DNA from: Arthrobacter livingstonensis
GTDB taxonomy: Bacteria; Actinomycetota; Actinomycetes; Actinomycetales; Micrococcaceae
Direction of reading: 5' to 3'
Length of the DNA: 64,000 nt
NCBI RefSeq assembly: GCF_003219815.1
Contig: NZ_QJVD01000010.1
Location: forward strand, 106,262 to 170,261
A model generated the notes under the pieces. The model had not been told where the DNA came from and searched no databases. It saw nothing but the letters and a program-made list of their open reading frames with translations. This document shows, piece by piece, positions 23,355-32,406 of the stretch (its first letter is position 1; the number at the start of each line of letters is the position of its first letter). The position numbers and the translations under genes are program-made.

Positions 23355-23848
23355 CCGGCGGGCTCGCCTGGCTGGCCCTGGCCAACGCCGGGCTCACGGC
23401 GTTTGGGGCCTCCTTGTACATGGGGCTCATGCTGGTGGTGCGCTTTTTTCTGCGCCCTGCCTGGAAATCGCTCACCGTGGACACCCTGGGGACGTTCTTT
23501 GGCATCCCCATCGTGGCCGCCACCCGGTTCTTCCGGATCATGTTCATCCCGTACCTGCTCAGCAGCGCCCTGCTGGTATGGACGGCCTGGGGCCACGAGG
23601 CCGCCGTCGTGTGCGCCCTAGTTGCGGCGGCCTGCTACCTCACCCTGGCACTGTGGTTTCAGCTGCGGATGCTGCCGGTGAACACCGTGCTGCTCTCCGG
23701 GAAGGTGACGGACAACGGCGGGCTGCAGCCGTTGCTTGCGCGCTGGAACGCGCTCAACGAGGTGCGCGTGGTGGTCAGCTGCATCTATTGGCTCGCGGCG
23801 CTCGGCTTCCTGGCCAGCGCCCACCACATCTGGGAGGGACTGTCATGA
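23351..23848 (+). CDS. Small integral membrane protein (DUF1772-like?)
   Basis: GTG 23,351 overlaps the previous stop by 4 nt and gives 165 residues; longer upstream extensions would run inside the decarboxylase-like gene. Four hydrophobic helices are visible: around residues 4-28, 50-75, 80-105 and 140-160. The loop RWNALNEVRVVVS resembles the W-N-R signature of DUF1772/anthrone-oxygenase-like membrane proteins, but the match is from memory and weak. Role unknown; it is locked into the lipid-type operon. Confidence 0.7.
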   Translation: MTGGLAWLALANAGLTAFGASLYMGLMLVVRFFLRPAWKSLTVDTLGTFFGIPIVAATRFFRIMFIPYLLSSALLVWTAWGHEAAVVCALVAAACYLTLALWFQLRMLPVNTVLLSGKVTDNGGLQPLLARWNALNEVRVVVSCIYWLAALGFLASAHHIWEGLS

Positions 23849-24306
23849 TGTGCCCGGCAACGCCACTGTCCCTGGCCAACGAATTGGAGCTGCGGACCCT
23901 GTGGGAGGACAAGCTGCGGATCACCGTCCTGGCCATTGGGGCCGTCACCGTGGTCTCCGGCGGGGCGCAGGTGGCCGCGCCGCGCTTCGTGCTCGGCATG
24001 ATCGGCGCGGACCGGTCCGCCACCTCTGCCCAGCTCTTTGCCACAGTGGGCGCATTCATGGTGGTGGTGGGCGGCGCGCTGACCCACGTGACCATCAAGG
24101 GCTCCGAGCTGCAGGTGGTGCTGTTCTGGTCGACGGTCCAAAAGGTCATGGCCGTGGCGGCCGTGTGCCTCGGTGTCGCCGCCGGCGTCTTCGGACCCGC
24201 GGCGCTCGGCGTTGCCGCGTTTGACCTCATATCCGCCGGGTTCATCGCGGCCTTCGCCCTGCGCGTCCATCGCCAGGGCATCATCGTGACCGGTGCCCGG
24301 CCATGA
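23845..24306 (+). CDS. Small integral membrane protein, unknown function
   Basis: 153 residues, from the ATG that overlaps the previous stop (a second ATG follows directly). After a soluble N-terminus ending WEDKLRIT there are about four hydrophobic segments: 30-55, 65-85, 95-115 and 118-138. No family was recognised. It overlaps the patatin gene by ATGA. Pairing with the preceding small membrane protein suggests the two may form a complex or a scaffold for the soluble enzymes. Confidence 0.7.
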   Translation: MMCPATPLSLANELELRTLWEDKLRITVLAIGAVTVVSGGAQVAAPRFVLGMIGADRSATSAQLFATVGAFMVVVGGALTHVTIKGSELQVVLFWSTVQKVMAVAAVCLGVAAGVFGPAALGVAAFDLISAGFIAAFALRVHRQGIIVTGARP

Positions 24307-25613
24307 AGCGGTCGCTGGTGCTGGCCGGGGGCGGCATGCGCGTGGCCTGGCAGGCCGGCGTCGTTAAGGCACTGGCGGACGAGGGACTGGAGTTCGACCA
24401 CGTGGACGGCACCAGCGGCGGCATCCTGACGACCGCCATGCTGCTCTCCGGTGTGGCGCCCGACGAGATGATCCGGCGCTGGCGGGACGTCAATGTGCGC
24501 AACTTTTCCTCGGCGCTGCCACTGCGCGACTACCTCAAGGGGCCCTGGAACCTGCCGGCCCTCAGCGACGCGGACGGGATCGTGAACAAACTGTTCCCGG
24601 CGCTGGGCATTGACGCCGCCCGCATCCGGGCCGGCAGCCTGGAAGGCTCATTCAACGTCGCCAACTTCACGGACAAGCGCAGCATCGCCCTCGATGCCCG
24701 CGACGTCGACGCCGAACTGCTGGCCGCCGGCATGAGCCTGCCCTTGTTCATGACGCCGCTGAAGCGCGACGGCGTGACGTGGACTGACGCCGCCTGGATC
24801 CGCGACGCGAACGTCACCGAGGCGCTTCGGCGCGGCGCCGAGGAGGTGTGGCTGGTGTGGTGCGTCGGCAACAGCCCTTACTGGGGCGACGGTCCGCTGG
24901 AGCAATATGTGCACATGATCGAGATGAGCGCATCCGGCGGGTTGCTGTTCGACTTTGCCATCGCGGAGGCGGCGGGCCGGGAGTTTGTGCTGCACGTCGT
25001 CAAACCCGCCCATCCGCTGCCGCTTGATCCCGACTTTTACCTCGGCAGGATTGACGCGCTGACCTTGATTGGCATGGGGTACCGTGATGCCGTTGCCTAT
25101 CTGTCCGGCCGGGCACCGGCCGGGGTGCCGGCCGACTACACATGTACGAAGATGACGGATCCGCCTCCCGGGGTGCGGTGGACGGAGAAGCTGTCCTCCG
25201 GCGCAGTCCGGGCGCTTTTGACAGTGTGGCTGCCCTCCGAAAAGGGGCTGTCCGCTTCCGTCACGGGATTCATTGAGAATCCGCAATGGGCCCATCCGGC
25301 GCCGTTGGCGGACGGACGCCTGGTGGTCTCCGACGCCGGGGACTCCTGGACGTACGCGGGCCGGATCCGGGTCGACGGTGAGTGGGTGGACGTTGCTGTG
25401 GAACGCCACTTTGGCTCCGGCGGATCGCCGTGGCACGAACGCATGAACGCTTCACTTCAGGTGGGTGCCGACCGGCTTGACGTTCGGCTGGGCGTGCCCG
25501 AGGCCGCCTCCCTGCTGGCCTCCATTGAGCCGTTCGGTGCGCACGGCGTTTTCCAGCGCGTGAACGCCGTGGCATCGGTGGTGCAAAAAAGCGTCCGGGG
25601 TCTCCGGCACTAG
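24303..25613 (+). CDS. Patatin-like phospholipase with extra C-terminal domain
   Basis: A 436-residue lipid acyl hydrolase of the patatin fold. The oxyanion motif GGGMR lies at residues 9-13, the nucleophile elbow G-T-S-G-G (S38) at 36-40, and the dyad aspartate in TDAAW near residue 162. The patatin domain ends around residue 260. Residues 292-436 form a second domain starting RWTEKLSSGAV, resembling the C-terminal domain of the GMC oxidoreductase that opens the operon (compare FTEQMKGHF). Last gene of the operon; converges on a GNAT gene 24 nt away. Confidence 0.88.
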   Translation: MKRSLVLAGGGMRVAWQAGVVKALADEGLEFDHVDGTSGGILTTAMLLSGVAPDEMIRRWRDVNVRNFSSALPLRDYLKGPWNLPALSDADGIVNKLFPALGIDAARIRAGSLEGSFNVANFTDKRSIALDARDVDAELLAAGMSLPLFMTPLKRDGVTWTDAAWIRDANVTEALRRGAEEVWLVWCVGNSPYWGDGPLEQYVHMIEMSASGGLLFDFAIAEAAGREFVLHVVKPAHPLPLDPDFYLGRIDALTLIGMGYRDAVAYLSGRAPAGVPADYTCTKMTDPPPGVRWTEKLSSGAVRALLTVWLPSEKGLSASVTGFIENPQWAHPAPLADGRLVVSDAGDSWTYAGRIRVDGEWVDVAVERHFGSGGSPWHERMNASLQVGADRLDVRLGVPEAASLLASIEPFGAHGVFQRVNAVASVVQKSVRGLRH

Positions 25614-25637
25614 GACGCGGTCCCCGGGAGTGCTGCG

Positions 25638-26729
25638 CTACTCGCCACTGTCAAAAGACTTCCGCCATTGCCCAGTCACGCCTGCGTTTGCAAAGCCCAT
25701 GCGGGCATTGATATTGATCATGGACGTGTTCTCCGCCGCATTCCAGGTATAGATGGTGTGTGACTGCGGGAATTCCCGAGTCAGCAGCTCCAGGTTGGCA
25801 AGCTTCATTTTCAGCCCCAGTTCCCGGCCGCGATGCTCATCTTCCATGACGGTGTCGTCCTGAAACACCACGTCGTCGCGGTGGCCCAACACGGAAATCG
25901 AGGTGTACCCCACCAGGTGCCCCGAAGTCACGTACTCGGCGGCGGTCACCAGTGTGTGCCGGCCGGTTGTCTGGGACAGCTCCTCGGCCTCCCGCAGACG
26001 CGCCACGTCCCATTGGCCTTCCCCGGCCGGCGCTCCCATGCCCTGTTCCAGGCGGGCGACGTCCCCGGCCCATTCCTCAGGGCAGTGGTCCGTCCACTGG
26101 TGCAGGGCGTAGTCGCTGCCGTGCGCTGCAGCAGCGGACTCTTTCAGTTCCGCGGCGCGGTCCCCTGGGAATGGCAGCCGGCATGAACTGAACTGCTCCA
26201 CCCGTTCCAGCCCATAGCCGGCATTGTGCGCAAACCGCGCCTGCCGGTTCTCCACGGGCAGCGCACCTGTCCCGTTGGCGGCATGCAGCAGCCCGCCGTC
26301 GCCGGCAGGTTTTCCCTGCACCGGCAGATCATGCGCCGAATGGTTGGTCTCGACCACCACAACACGGCGGTTTTCCCCGCGCACAAATGATTCCGCCGCC
26401 TCAAGCAGCCGCCGCCCCAGCCCGTGCCCCTCCACAGCAGGCAGCACGTCCAGGGTGACGTGTGCCAGTTCCGTGTGATCATCCAGCGGCATGGCAATGC
26501 CGGCACGGCCCACGATCTCGCCGTCAAGCCGAGCCACCAGCACCACGTACCACTCGTAGGGGTCGTGGCACAGCGCCAGCATTTCCTCCCCCGTGTACGC
26601 CAGGTCGTCATTGCCCCATGTGCCCGCGCGCACCTGCCGGGAAACTTCAACTGCGCGCAGGAAGTCCACGGCGCCGTCGCCCTGGAGCGTTTCAGGCACG
26701 CGCAACTGTTCAATCCGCATATCGGTCAT
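25638..26729 (-). CDS. GNAT-family N-acetyltransferase, tandem domain
   Basis: 363 residues with two GNAT-type halves. The first carries GHGLGRRLLEAAESF (about residues 100-114), the acetyl-CoA-binding motif A. The second has VGYTSISVL, then EHRGRELGLKMKLANLELL and the C-terminal NARMGFANAG near residue 345. The ATG has AGGAG about 9 nt upstream. It follows another GNAT gene by 24 nt, so both are probably cotranscribed. Substrate unknown. Confidence 0.85.
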   Translation of the reverse strand: MTDMRIEQLRVPETLQGDGAVDFLRAVEVSRQVRAGTWGNDDLAYTGEEMLALCHDPYEWYVVLVARLDGEIVGRAGIAMPLDDHTELAHVTLDVLPAVEGHGLGRRLLEAAESFVRGENRRVVVVETNHSAHDLPVQGKPAGDGGLLHAANGTGALPVENRQARFAHNAGYGLERVEQFSSCRLPFPGDRAAELKESAAAAHGSDYALHQWTDHCPEEWAGDVARLEQGMGAPAGEGQWDVARLREAEELSQTTGRHTLVTAAEYVTSGHLVGYTSISVLGHRDDVVFQDDTVMEDEHRGRELGLKMKLANLELLTREFPQSHTIYTWNAAENTSMININARMGFANAGVTGQWRKSFDSGE

Positions 26730-26753
26730 TGTCTGCTGCTCCTGAAGCTAGGC

Positions 26754-27329
26754 TTATGCCGGCCGCACCATGACAAAGTCATGTTCAACCCGCTTCCCCA
26801 ATTGAAAATTCTTATTCCCCGCCACGGTGAAACCATGTTTCTCGTAAAATCGCCTGGCCCGCATGTTCGCGCTGTTGACGCCGAGCCACACCTGCCGTGC
26901 ACCCCGGGCCTCCGCCCAGTCCAGGCTGGCCGCCATGATCCGGGCCGTTGTACCGCCACCGTGGCAGTCCGGGCGGGCATAGCACTTGCTCAGCTCCACT
27001 GCGGCCGTCTCCCCCACCACGGCCGCCACGTCCGCGTCCGACGGCGGGACGTCCACCAGCAGGGTGTACGCCAGCAGGCGCGTCCCTCCCTGGGGAAATG
27101 CCCCGCCGGCCCCGTCGGCCTCACCGGCTGGAACTTCCGCGACAAAAAGAGCCATGGCAGGGTTGTTGAGATAGCTGGCAAAGGCGTTGACACTGAGCTT
27201 GGCGGCAGTAAAGGCCGCGATGTCCTCCGGTGTGCTGCCGGGCGGGCACGCCAGCGGGAAGGTCACGGCCGCAAGTTCCGCCAGTGCGGGCGCGTCAGCG
27301 GTGTTTGCCTGCCGGATGATAATGCCCAT
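26754..27329 (-). CDS. GNAT-family N-acetyltransferase
   Basis: 191 residues from the ATG at 27,329, chosen because GGGAG lies about 7 nt upstream and the product then starts M-G-I-I-I-R-Q as is usual for GNATs. An in-frame extension of 15 residues lacks a ribosome binding site. Family motifs are LSKCYARPDCHGGGTTARIM (beta4-motif A) and ANMRARRFYEKHGFTVAG near the C-terminus. The substrate is unknown. It lies directly downstream of the rplKA terminator. Confidence 0.85.
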   Translation of the reverse strand: MGIIIRQANTADAPALAELAAVTFPLACPPGSTPEDIAAFTAAKLSVNAFASYLNNPAMALFVAEVPAGEADGAGGAFPQGGTRLLAYTLLVDVPPSDADVAAVVGETAAVELSKCYARPDCHGGGTTARIMAASLDWAEARGARQVWLGVNSANMRARRFYEKHGFTVAGNKNFQLGKRVEHDFVMVRPA

Positions 27330-27383
27330 TCGATGCTCCCAAGGATCCGCCGGTGACCTGCCCGTCCCCTCCACCTTATAAAA

Positions 27384-27426
27384 GTAAAGGGCCCGGCACG
27401 GCGAATCGCCATGTCGGGCCCTTTAC
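27384..27426 (-). terminator. Terminator of the rplK-rplA operon
   Basis: A 13-bp stem (27,384-27,396 with 27,414-27,426, one G-U) has a 17-nt loop. On the minus strand it is followed by TTTTATAAGG. It lies 24 nt past the rplA stop. Confidence 0.85.
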
Positions 27427-27449
27427 TCAGTCAGTCTTCAACCGAAGGC

Positions 27450-28157
27450 CTAAGCCTCGATGACGACCTTCGTCACAGCCGGGTCAACCGTGATGCCGGG
27501 GCCAAACGTCGTCGCGACAGTGGCCTTCTGCAGGTAGCGGCCCTTGGAAGCGGAGGGCTTGAGGCGAAGCACCTCTTCCAGTGCTGCCGCATAATTCTCC
27601 GCCAGCTTGACCTCGTCGAAGGAGACCTTGCCAATGATGAAGTGCAGGTTGGAGTGCTTATCGACTCGGAAGTCGATCTTTCCGCCCTTGATGTCATTGA
27701 CAGCCTTGGCGACGTCGTTCGTGACCGTACCGGTCTTCGGGTTGGGCATGAGGTTGCGCGGGCCAAGAACCTTACCCAGGCGGCCAACCTTACCCATGAG
27801 GTCCGGGGTTGCAACGGCCGCGTCGAAGTCGGTCCAGCCGCCCTGGATCTTTTCGATCAGGTCGTCGGTGCCAACGAATTCAGCGCCGGCTGCGATAGCG
27901 GCCTCGGCGCGCTCACCCGTTGCGAAAACGAGGACACGGGCGGTCTTGCCCGTGCCGTGCGGCAGGTTGACGGTGCCGCGGATCATCTGGTCGGCCTTGC
28001 GGGGGTCCACGCCCAGACGGAAGGCGACCTCCACGGTGGCGTCGAACTTGGACGGGTTGGTGTCCTTGGCGAGCTTGATGGCCTCGAACGGTGCGTAAAC
28101 CTTTTCCGCATCGATCTTGGCTACGGCTGCCTCATATGCTTTGCTGCGCTTTGCCAT
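27450..28157 (-). CDS. rplA: 50S ribosomal protein L1
   Basis: L1 forms the L1 stalk, assists release of deacylated tRNA and in many bacteria represses rplKA translation. 235 residues, normal length. Recognisable segments are [20 protein letters not shown] near residue 40 and [15 protein letters not shown] near residue 130. It starts about 175 nt after rplK; that gap contains no further gene and may include the L1-binding site. Confidence 0.97.
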   Translation of the reverse strand: MAKRSKAYEAAVAKIDAEKVYAPFEAIKLAKDTNPSKFDATVEVAFRLGVDPRKADQMIRGTVNLPHGTGKTARVLVFATGERAEAAIAAGAEFVGTDDLIEKIQGGWTDFDAAVATPDLMGKVGRLGKVLGPRNLMPNPKTGTVTNDVAKAVNDIKGGKIDFRVDKHSNLHFIIGKVSFDEVKLAENYAAALEEVLRLKPSASKGRYLQKATVATTFGPGITVDPAVTKVVIEA

Positions 28158-28332
28158 GCTGCTTGTTTCTCCTTGTGCAGTTGTGGTCGTTTGGACCGCG
28201 CGGGCCCTGCCACTACGCCGCCGGCAGGCACCCAGGGTGCGTGTCGACGTCGTTCCTTATGATTTTGGTGGTGCTGCGGTGACTGCGGTTGGCGCGGCCA
28301 CGACAGTGGTGAGGTAAAAGTCCGTTAAGGAC

Positions 28333-28764
28333 CTAGGCTTCGACGGTGATGCCCATGGAGCGGGCGGTGCCGGCGATGATCTTCTCGGCGCCTTCGATGC
28401 TCGTGGCGTTGAGGTCAACGAGCTTCTGGGTCGCAATCTCGGTGACCTGGGCCTTGGTCAGCTGCGCAACCTTGACGGTGTGCGGGGTAGCTGAACCCTT
28501 GGCGACGCCTGCAGCCTTTTTGATGAGCTCTGCAGCCGGCGGGGTCTTGGTGATGAAGGTGAAGGAACGGTCTTCGTAAACCGTGATTTCAACCGGGATG
28601 ACGTTTCCGCGCTGGGATTCCGTCGCAGCGTTGTACGCCTTGCAGAATTCCATGATGTTGACACCGTGCTGGCCAAGCGCGGGTCCGATGGGCGGGGCCG
28701 GGTTGGCGGCACCTGCCTGGATCTGCAGCTTGATAAGGCCGGTGACCTTTTTCTTGGGAGCCAA
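28333..28764 (-). CDS. rplK: 50S ribosomal protein L11
   Basis: L11 binds the GTPase-associated centre of 23S rRNA. 143 residues, full length ([20 protein letters not shown] near residue 25, C-terminal GTARSMGI). The only start giving the family N-terminus M-A-P-K-K-K is a TTG at 28,764, preceded by AAGGA about 8 nt upstream; no in-frame ATG or GTG is available there. It follows nusG by about 130 nt and precedes rplA. Confidence 0.96.
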   Translation of the reverse strand: MAPKKKVTGLIKLQIQAGAANPAPPIGPALGQHGVNIMEFCKAYNAATESQRGNVIPVEITVYEDRSFTFITKTPPAAELIKKAAGVAKGSATPHTVKVAQLTKAQVTEIATQKLVDLNATSIEGAEKIIAGTARSMGITVEA

Positions 28765-28893
28765 TGTAGGGTCCTTCTCTCAATAACTTTCCTGAACGAC
28801 GGAGCGCGTCCAAGGTGGGTGGCCGGATGGCGTCCGGCCGGACGCTGCCCGGCAACAAAGCTAAGTTGCCGTTCAGCGAAATCGGTGGATCAA

Positions 28894-29709
28894 CTAGATC
28901 TTGGTGACCTGGTTGAAGGCGAGCGTAACCGGGGTTTCGCGCTCGAAGATGGAAACCAGCACCACAAGCTGCTGGGACTCGGGCTTGATCTCGGAGATCG
29001 TGGCGGAGAGGGTCTCGAAGGGGCCGTCCCTGACAATGACAGCCTCGCCGACCTCGAAGTCGATTTCGGCGTCAATGGGATCGTGGCGCAGCGGAACGCC
29101 GCTCTCTTCGGCCTGCTGCTCCTCGAAGATCGGGGCAAGCATGGAGAAGACCTCGTCCAGGCGCAGCGGAACCGGGTTGTGGGCATTGCCAACAAATCCG
29201 GTGACGCCGGGGGTGTGGCGGACGACGCCCCAGGAGGCATCCGTCAGGTCCATGCGGACCAGGACGTAGCCGGGGATGCGAACACGGTTCACAACCTTGC
29301 GCTGGGCGTTCTTGATCTCCACGACTTCTTCCATGGGGACCTGGACTTCGAAGATGTAATCTTCCATGTTCAGCGACAGGCTGCGGGACTCAAGGTTGAC
29401 CTTGACGCGGTTTTCGTAGCCGGCGTAGGAGTGGATGACGTACCAGTCGCCTTCCTGGCGGCGCAGCTTGGCCTTGAACTCCTCGGCCGGGTCGACCTCC
29501 GGCTCGGCAGTCGCGGCGTCCTCGCCGGCGTCGATATCGGCGTTCTCATCAGCGTCAGCGGATTCGGCCACCTCTTCGCCAACCGCAGTGTCGGTGCCTG
29601 CTTCGGCGTCGTCCGCGGGTGCATCAAGGTCAGCACTGATGGCAGCATCAGCAACCACAGTGTCCTGGTCCTGCTCACTGTAAGTAGCCTCGGGCTCCTG
29701 CTCAGACAC
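28894..29709 (-). CDS. nusG: Transcription termination/antitermination protein NusG
   Basis: NusG binds the RNA polymerase clamp and couples elongation to translation or Rho. 271 residues, because an acidic Ala/Asp/Glu-rich N-terminal extension of about 85 residues precedes the conserved NGN domain ([15 protein letters not shown] near residue 93). The KOW motif ([20 protein letters not shown]) is near the C-terminus. Such acidic extensions are usual in actinobacterial NusG. The start is GTG with AGGAA upstream. It lies in secE-nusG-rplK order. Confidence 0.97.
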   Translation of the reverse strand: MSEQEPEATYSEQDQDTVVADAAISADLDAPADDAEAGTDTAVGEEVAESADADENADIDAGEDAATAEPEVDPAEEFKAKLRRQEGDWYVIHSYAGYENRVKVNLESRSLSLNMEDYIFEVQVPMEEVVEIKNAQRKVVNRVRIPGYVLVRMDLTDASWGVVRHTPGVTGFVGNAHNPVPLRLDEVFSMLAPIFEEQQAEESGVPLRHDPIDAEIDFEVGEAVIVRDGPFETLSATISEIKPESQQLVVLVSIFERETPVTLAFNQVTKI

Positions 29710-29799
29710 GAATTTCCTGCTTTCCTGGTGCGTTTCTTAAATGGCTCAAACCGTCCCCTTGTCAAATATCACTTTCCGGGGCCGGCCAAAGTTGAGCGT

Positions 29800-30093
29800 T
29801 TACTGCTCGATGTTTACGTTGCCGCCAAAGACCCAGAGCACGAGCTTGCCGAATCCCAGATCCAGGACGGTGACGATACCCATCACGATGACAACGAATA
29901 CCAGCACAACTGCGGTGTAGTTGACCAGCTCCTTGCGAGTGGGGGTGACAACCTTCTTCATCTCACCAATGACTTGGCGCAGGAAGATGGCTATGCGTGC
30001 AAAGAAGCCGGGACCGCGGGGCTTGGCGTTCTTTTTGGCAGGGCGGCCCTTGGAGCGGCTTGCCGCAGTTTCGGTCACCAGTGCCTCACTCAT
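29800..30093 (-). CDS. secE: Preprotein translocase subunit SecE
   Basis: SecE is the essential clamp of the SecYEG channel. 97 residues with the single transmembrane helix (about residues 55-80, NYTAVVLVFVVIVMGIVTVL) preceded by the conserved amphipathic segment EMKKVVTPTRKEL. The start at M-S-E-A-L was chosen by family resemblance; an upstream in-frame extension of seven residues is possible. It lies between tRNA-Trp and nusG, the standard arrangement. Confidence 0.94.
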   Translation of the reverse strand: MSEALVTETAASRSKGRPAKKNAKPRGPGFFARIAIFLRQVIGEMKKVVTPTRKELVNYTAVVLVFVVIVMGIVTVLDLGFGKLVLWVFGGNVNIEQ

Positions 30094-30227
30094 CATTAGT
30101 TGGAAAACACACAAGCCCGCAAAACGGACCGTGTCATGTGCTGATATTCGCCAGATTCAGCGGGCTTCGGTCCACCCGGCACCCCATGACTGGAGTAACC
30201 GTGAACCTCACCCGCTGCGCCTATGCG

Positions 30228-30300
30228 CAGGGCAGACAGGACTCGAACCTGCAACCTGCGGTTTTGGAGACCGCTGCGCTACCAATTGCGCCACTACCCT
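30228..30300 (-). tRNA. tRNA-Trp (anticodon CCA)
   Basis: Read on the minus strand, the 73 nt fold into a cloverleaf. The acceptor is AGGGTAG/CTGCCCT, the D arm GCGC/GCGC and the anticodon stem GCGGT/ACCGC with loop CTCCAAA. The T arm is GCAGG/CCTGT with loop TTCGAGT. The discriminator is G. No CCA is encoded. Location upstream of secE matches many actinobacteria. Confidence 0.97.
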
Positions 30301-30557
30301 ATGAAACTTGCTTGCTGCGGACCTCTACGGTCCCGTCGGCGCCGATTGCCATGAAATAACTTACAGTCCGAGACTGCGGATTTCCAAACCCGCGCCAAGG
30401 CGTGCACCATCATGGTGTTTCAACACCGGTTGTCCATTCTACGCATTGTTCTCCACTACGTCGAACCGGGGGCAGGATGCGCCTAAAGTAGATGTAGGGA
30501 CGTAAGTGAATCGTCGTTTCCCAGCAGGGTCCGCCCCTTCCACAGAGAGTAAAGAAG

Positions 30558-31793
30558 ATGTCTGCCGAATTGACAGCCGACCAGACGGCCGGACGCCGAG
30601 TGTCCGCCCGCATCGCCGCCATTGCCGAATCTGCCACGCTGGCCGTTGATGCCAAGGCCAAGGCCCTGAAGGCGGCGGGCCGGCCGGTTATCGGCTTTGG
30701 CGCCGGTGAGCCGGACTTCCCCACCCCGGGCTACATTGTCGAGGCCGCCATTGCCGCAGCCCGCCAGCCGAAGTTCCACCGCTACTCTCCTGCAGCGGGC
30801 CTGCCGGAACTGAAGGCGGCCATCGCGGCCAAGACCTTGCGTGATTCCGGCTATTCTGTGGAGCCCTCCCAGGTGGTTGTCACCAATGGCGGCAAGCAGG
30901 CCGTGTACGAATCCTTCGCCACACTCCTCGATCCCGGGGACGAAGTCATCATCCCCACCCCCTACTGGACCACTTACCCGGAGGCCATCCGGCTGGCCGG
31001 CGGTGTCCCGGTTGAGGTCTTTGCCGGCCCCGAACAGGGCTACCTGGTCACCGTTGACCAGCTTGAGGCGGCCCTGACTCTGCGCACGAAGATCCTCTTG
31101 TTCGTATCCCCGTCCAACCCGACCGGTGCGGTGTATTCCCCGGAGCAGACCCGCGAGATTGGCCTGTGGGCCGCCTCCAAGGGCTTGTGGGTCATTACGG
31201 ACGAGATCTACGAGCACCTGACCTACGACGGCGTGCCGTTCACCTCCATTGCCACGGCAGTCCCGGAACTGGGCGACCGCGTGGTGGTTCTCAACGGCGT
31301 GGCCAAAACCTATGCCATGACGGGCTGGCGCGTGGGCTGGATGATCGCCCCCGCCGATGTGGCAAAGGCTGCCACCAACATGCAGTCCCATGCCACGTCC
31401 AATGTGGCCAACGTGTCCCAGATGGCGGCCCTGGCCGCCGTTTCCGGCCCGTTGACGGCGGTGGAGGAAATGAAGGTGGCCTTCGACCGGCGCCGGAAGG
31501 CCATGGTTTCGGCCCTGAACGCGATCGACGGCGTGGCGTGCCCCACGCCGCACGGCGCGTTTTACGCCTACGCCGACGTTCGTGGCCTGCTGGGCCGCGA
31601 CATTGGCGGCATCCGCCCGGCCACCTCCGCCGAACTGGCGGCCCTAATCCTGGACAAGGCGGAAGTTGCCGTTGTTCCTGGTGAGGCGTTTGGCCCCAGC
31701 GGCTACCTGCGCCTGTCCTACGCCCTCGGTGACGACGACCTCGCCGTCGGAGTGGCCCGCCTGCAGGAGTTCCTCGGCACCGCCACGGCGTAA
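30558..31793 (+). CDS. Aspartate aminotransferase-family PLP enzyme
   Basis: A class I aminotransferase, most likely aspartate/2-oxoglutarate. 411 residues: substrate-binding [10 protein letters not shown] near residue 48, [13 protein letters not shown], and the PLP-lysine motif [14 protein letters not shown] near residue 250. The C-terminal arginine motif is in GYLRLSYA. The start ATG has AAAGAAG upstream. It lies divergent from tRNA-Trp/secE. A damaged copy of its last ~50 codons lies about 430 nt downstream. Confidence 0.93.
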   Translation: MSAELTADQTAGRRVSARIAAIAESATLAVDAKAKALKAAGRPVIGFGAGEPDFPTPGYIVEAAIAAARQPKFHRYSPAAGLPELKAAIAAKTLRDSGYSVEPSQVVVTNGGKQAVYESFATLLDPGDEVIIPTPYWTTYPEAIRLAGGVPVEVFAGPEQGYLVTVDQLEAALTLRTKILLFVSPSNPTGAVYSPEQTREIGLWAASKGLWVITDEIYEHLTYDGVPFTSIATAVPELGDRVVVLNGVAKTYAMTGWRVGWMIAPADVAKAATNMQSHATSNVANVSQMAALAAVSGPLTAVEEMKVAFDRRRKAMVSALNAIDGVACPTPHGAFYAYADVRGLLGRDIGGIRPATSAELAALILDKAEVAVVPGEAFGPSGYLRLSYALGDDDLAVGVARLQEFLGTATA

Positions 31794-31819
31794 CTTCGCC
31801 GATTCGTACCCTGACTCCG

Positions 31820-32215
31820 CCTCTTATGCGCACGACTCGCCGGGAGTTTTGCGCACGTTGGTCACTGGCGCACAACCCAGCCCCAGTTCAGCGCATAAAA
31901 TATCGGCACAATGCGCGCAGTGCTACATCTGCCATGCGCAACAGCCGGTGGGGTACCCCGCTTGCCGAACCCCGCTTGCCGAACCCCGCATGCCGGCGAA
32001 GCGGGCACGCAAGGGCGGGTGCCGCCGTCGTCCATGCTCAACACTGCGCTTGGTCCCCGCACATAGGGCAAGTCCATTTCCGCCATGCGCAGAACCCGGG
32101 CGTGGTTCCCCGCACGTGACCAAGCTGCGCACGGTTCCGGGCGGCCCCCGCGCAGAATGCAGGTCGACTTCCGCGATGCGCAACACCCGGGCGGGGTGCT
32201 GCGCAGTATGCAGCC
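31820..32215. repeat. Intergenic array of TGCGCA palindromes (copy A)
   Basis: Seven TGCGCA hexamers occur in about 400 nt (31,827; 31,850; 31,935; 32,086; 32,126; 32,177; 32,200), with several one-base variants. Longer diverged units recur, for example a TTCCGCCATGCGCA / TTCCGCGATGCGCA pair at 32,078 and 32,169 followed by ACCCGGGCG. No open frame here has a ribosome binding site or family resemblance. The equivalent array is at 42,045-42,390. Confidence 0.75.
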
Positions 32216-32220
32216 TGCAC

Positions 32221-32372
32221 CGAACTGACCCTGGGCAAGGCGGAAGTTGCGGTTGTTCCGGGTGAGGCGTTTGGCCCCAGCGGCTGCCTCCGCCTGTCCT
32301 ACGCCCTCGGTGACGACGACCTCGCCGTCGGCGTGGCCCGGCTCCAGGACTTCCTCGGCACCGCCACGGTAA
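32221..32372 (+). pseudogene. Duplicated 3' fragment of the aminotransferase gene
   Basis: The stretch is nearly identical to the last ~160 nt of the aminotransferase gene (about 31,631-31,793), with a 12-nt deletion near its start and no stop at the corresponding position. It still translates as [16 protein letters not shown]. Of nine codon differences in the alignable part six are synonymous, so it may derive from a divergent allele or ortholog. It lies between the TGCGCA array and the GGCC element. Confidence 0.88.
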
Positions 32373-32406
32373 CCCCGGTCGCAAGTGCCGTCGGACACTG
32401 CATTTC

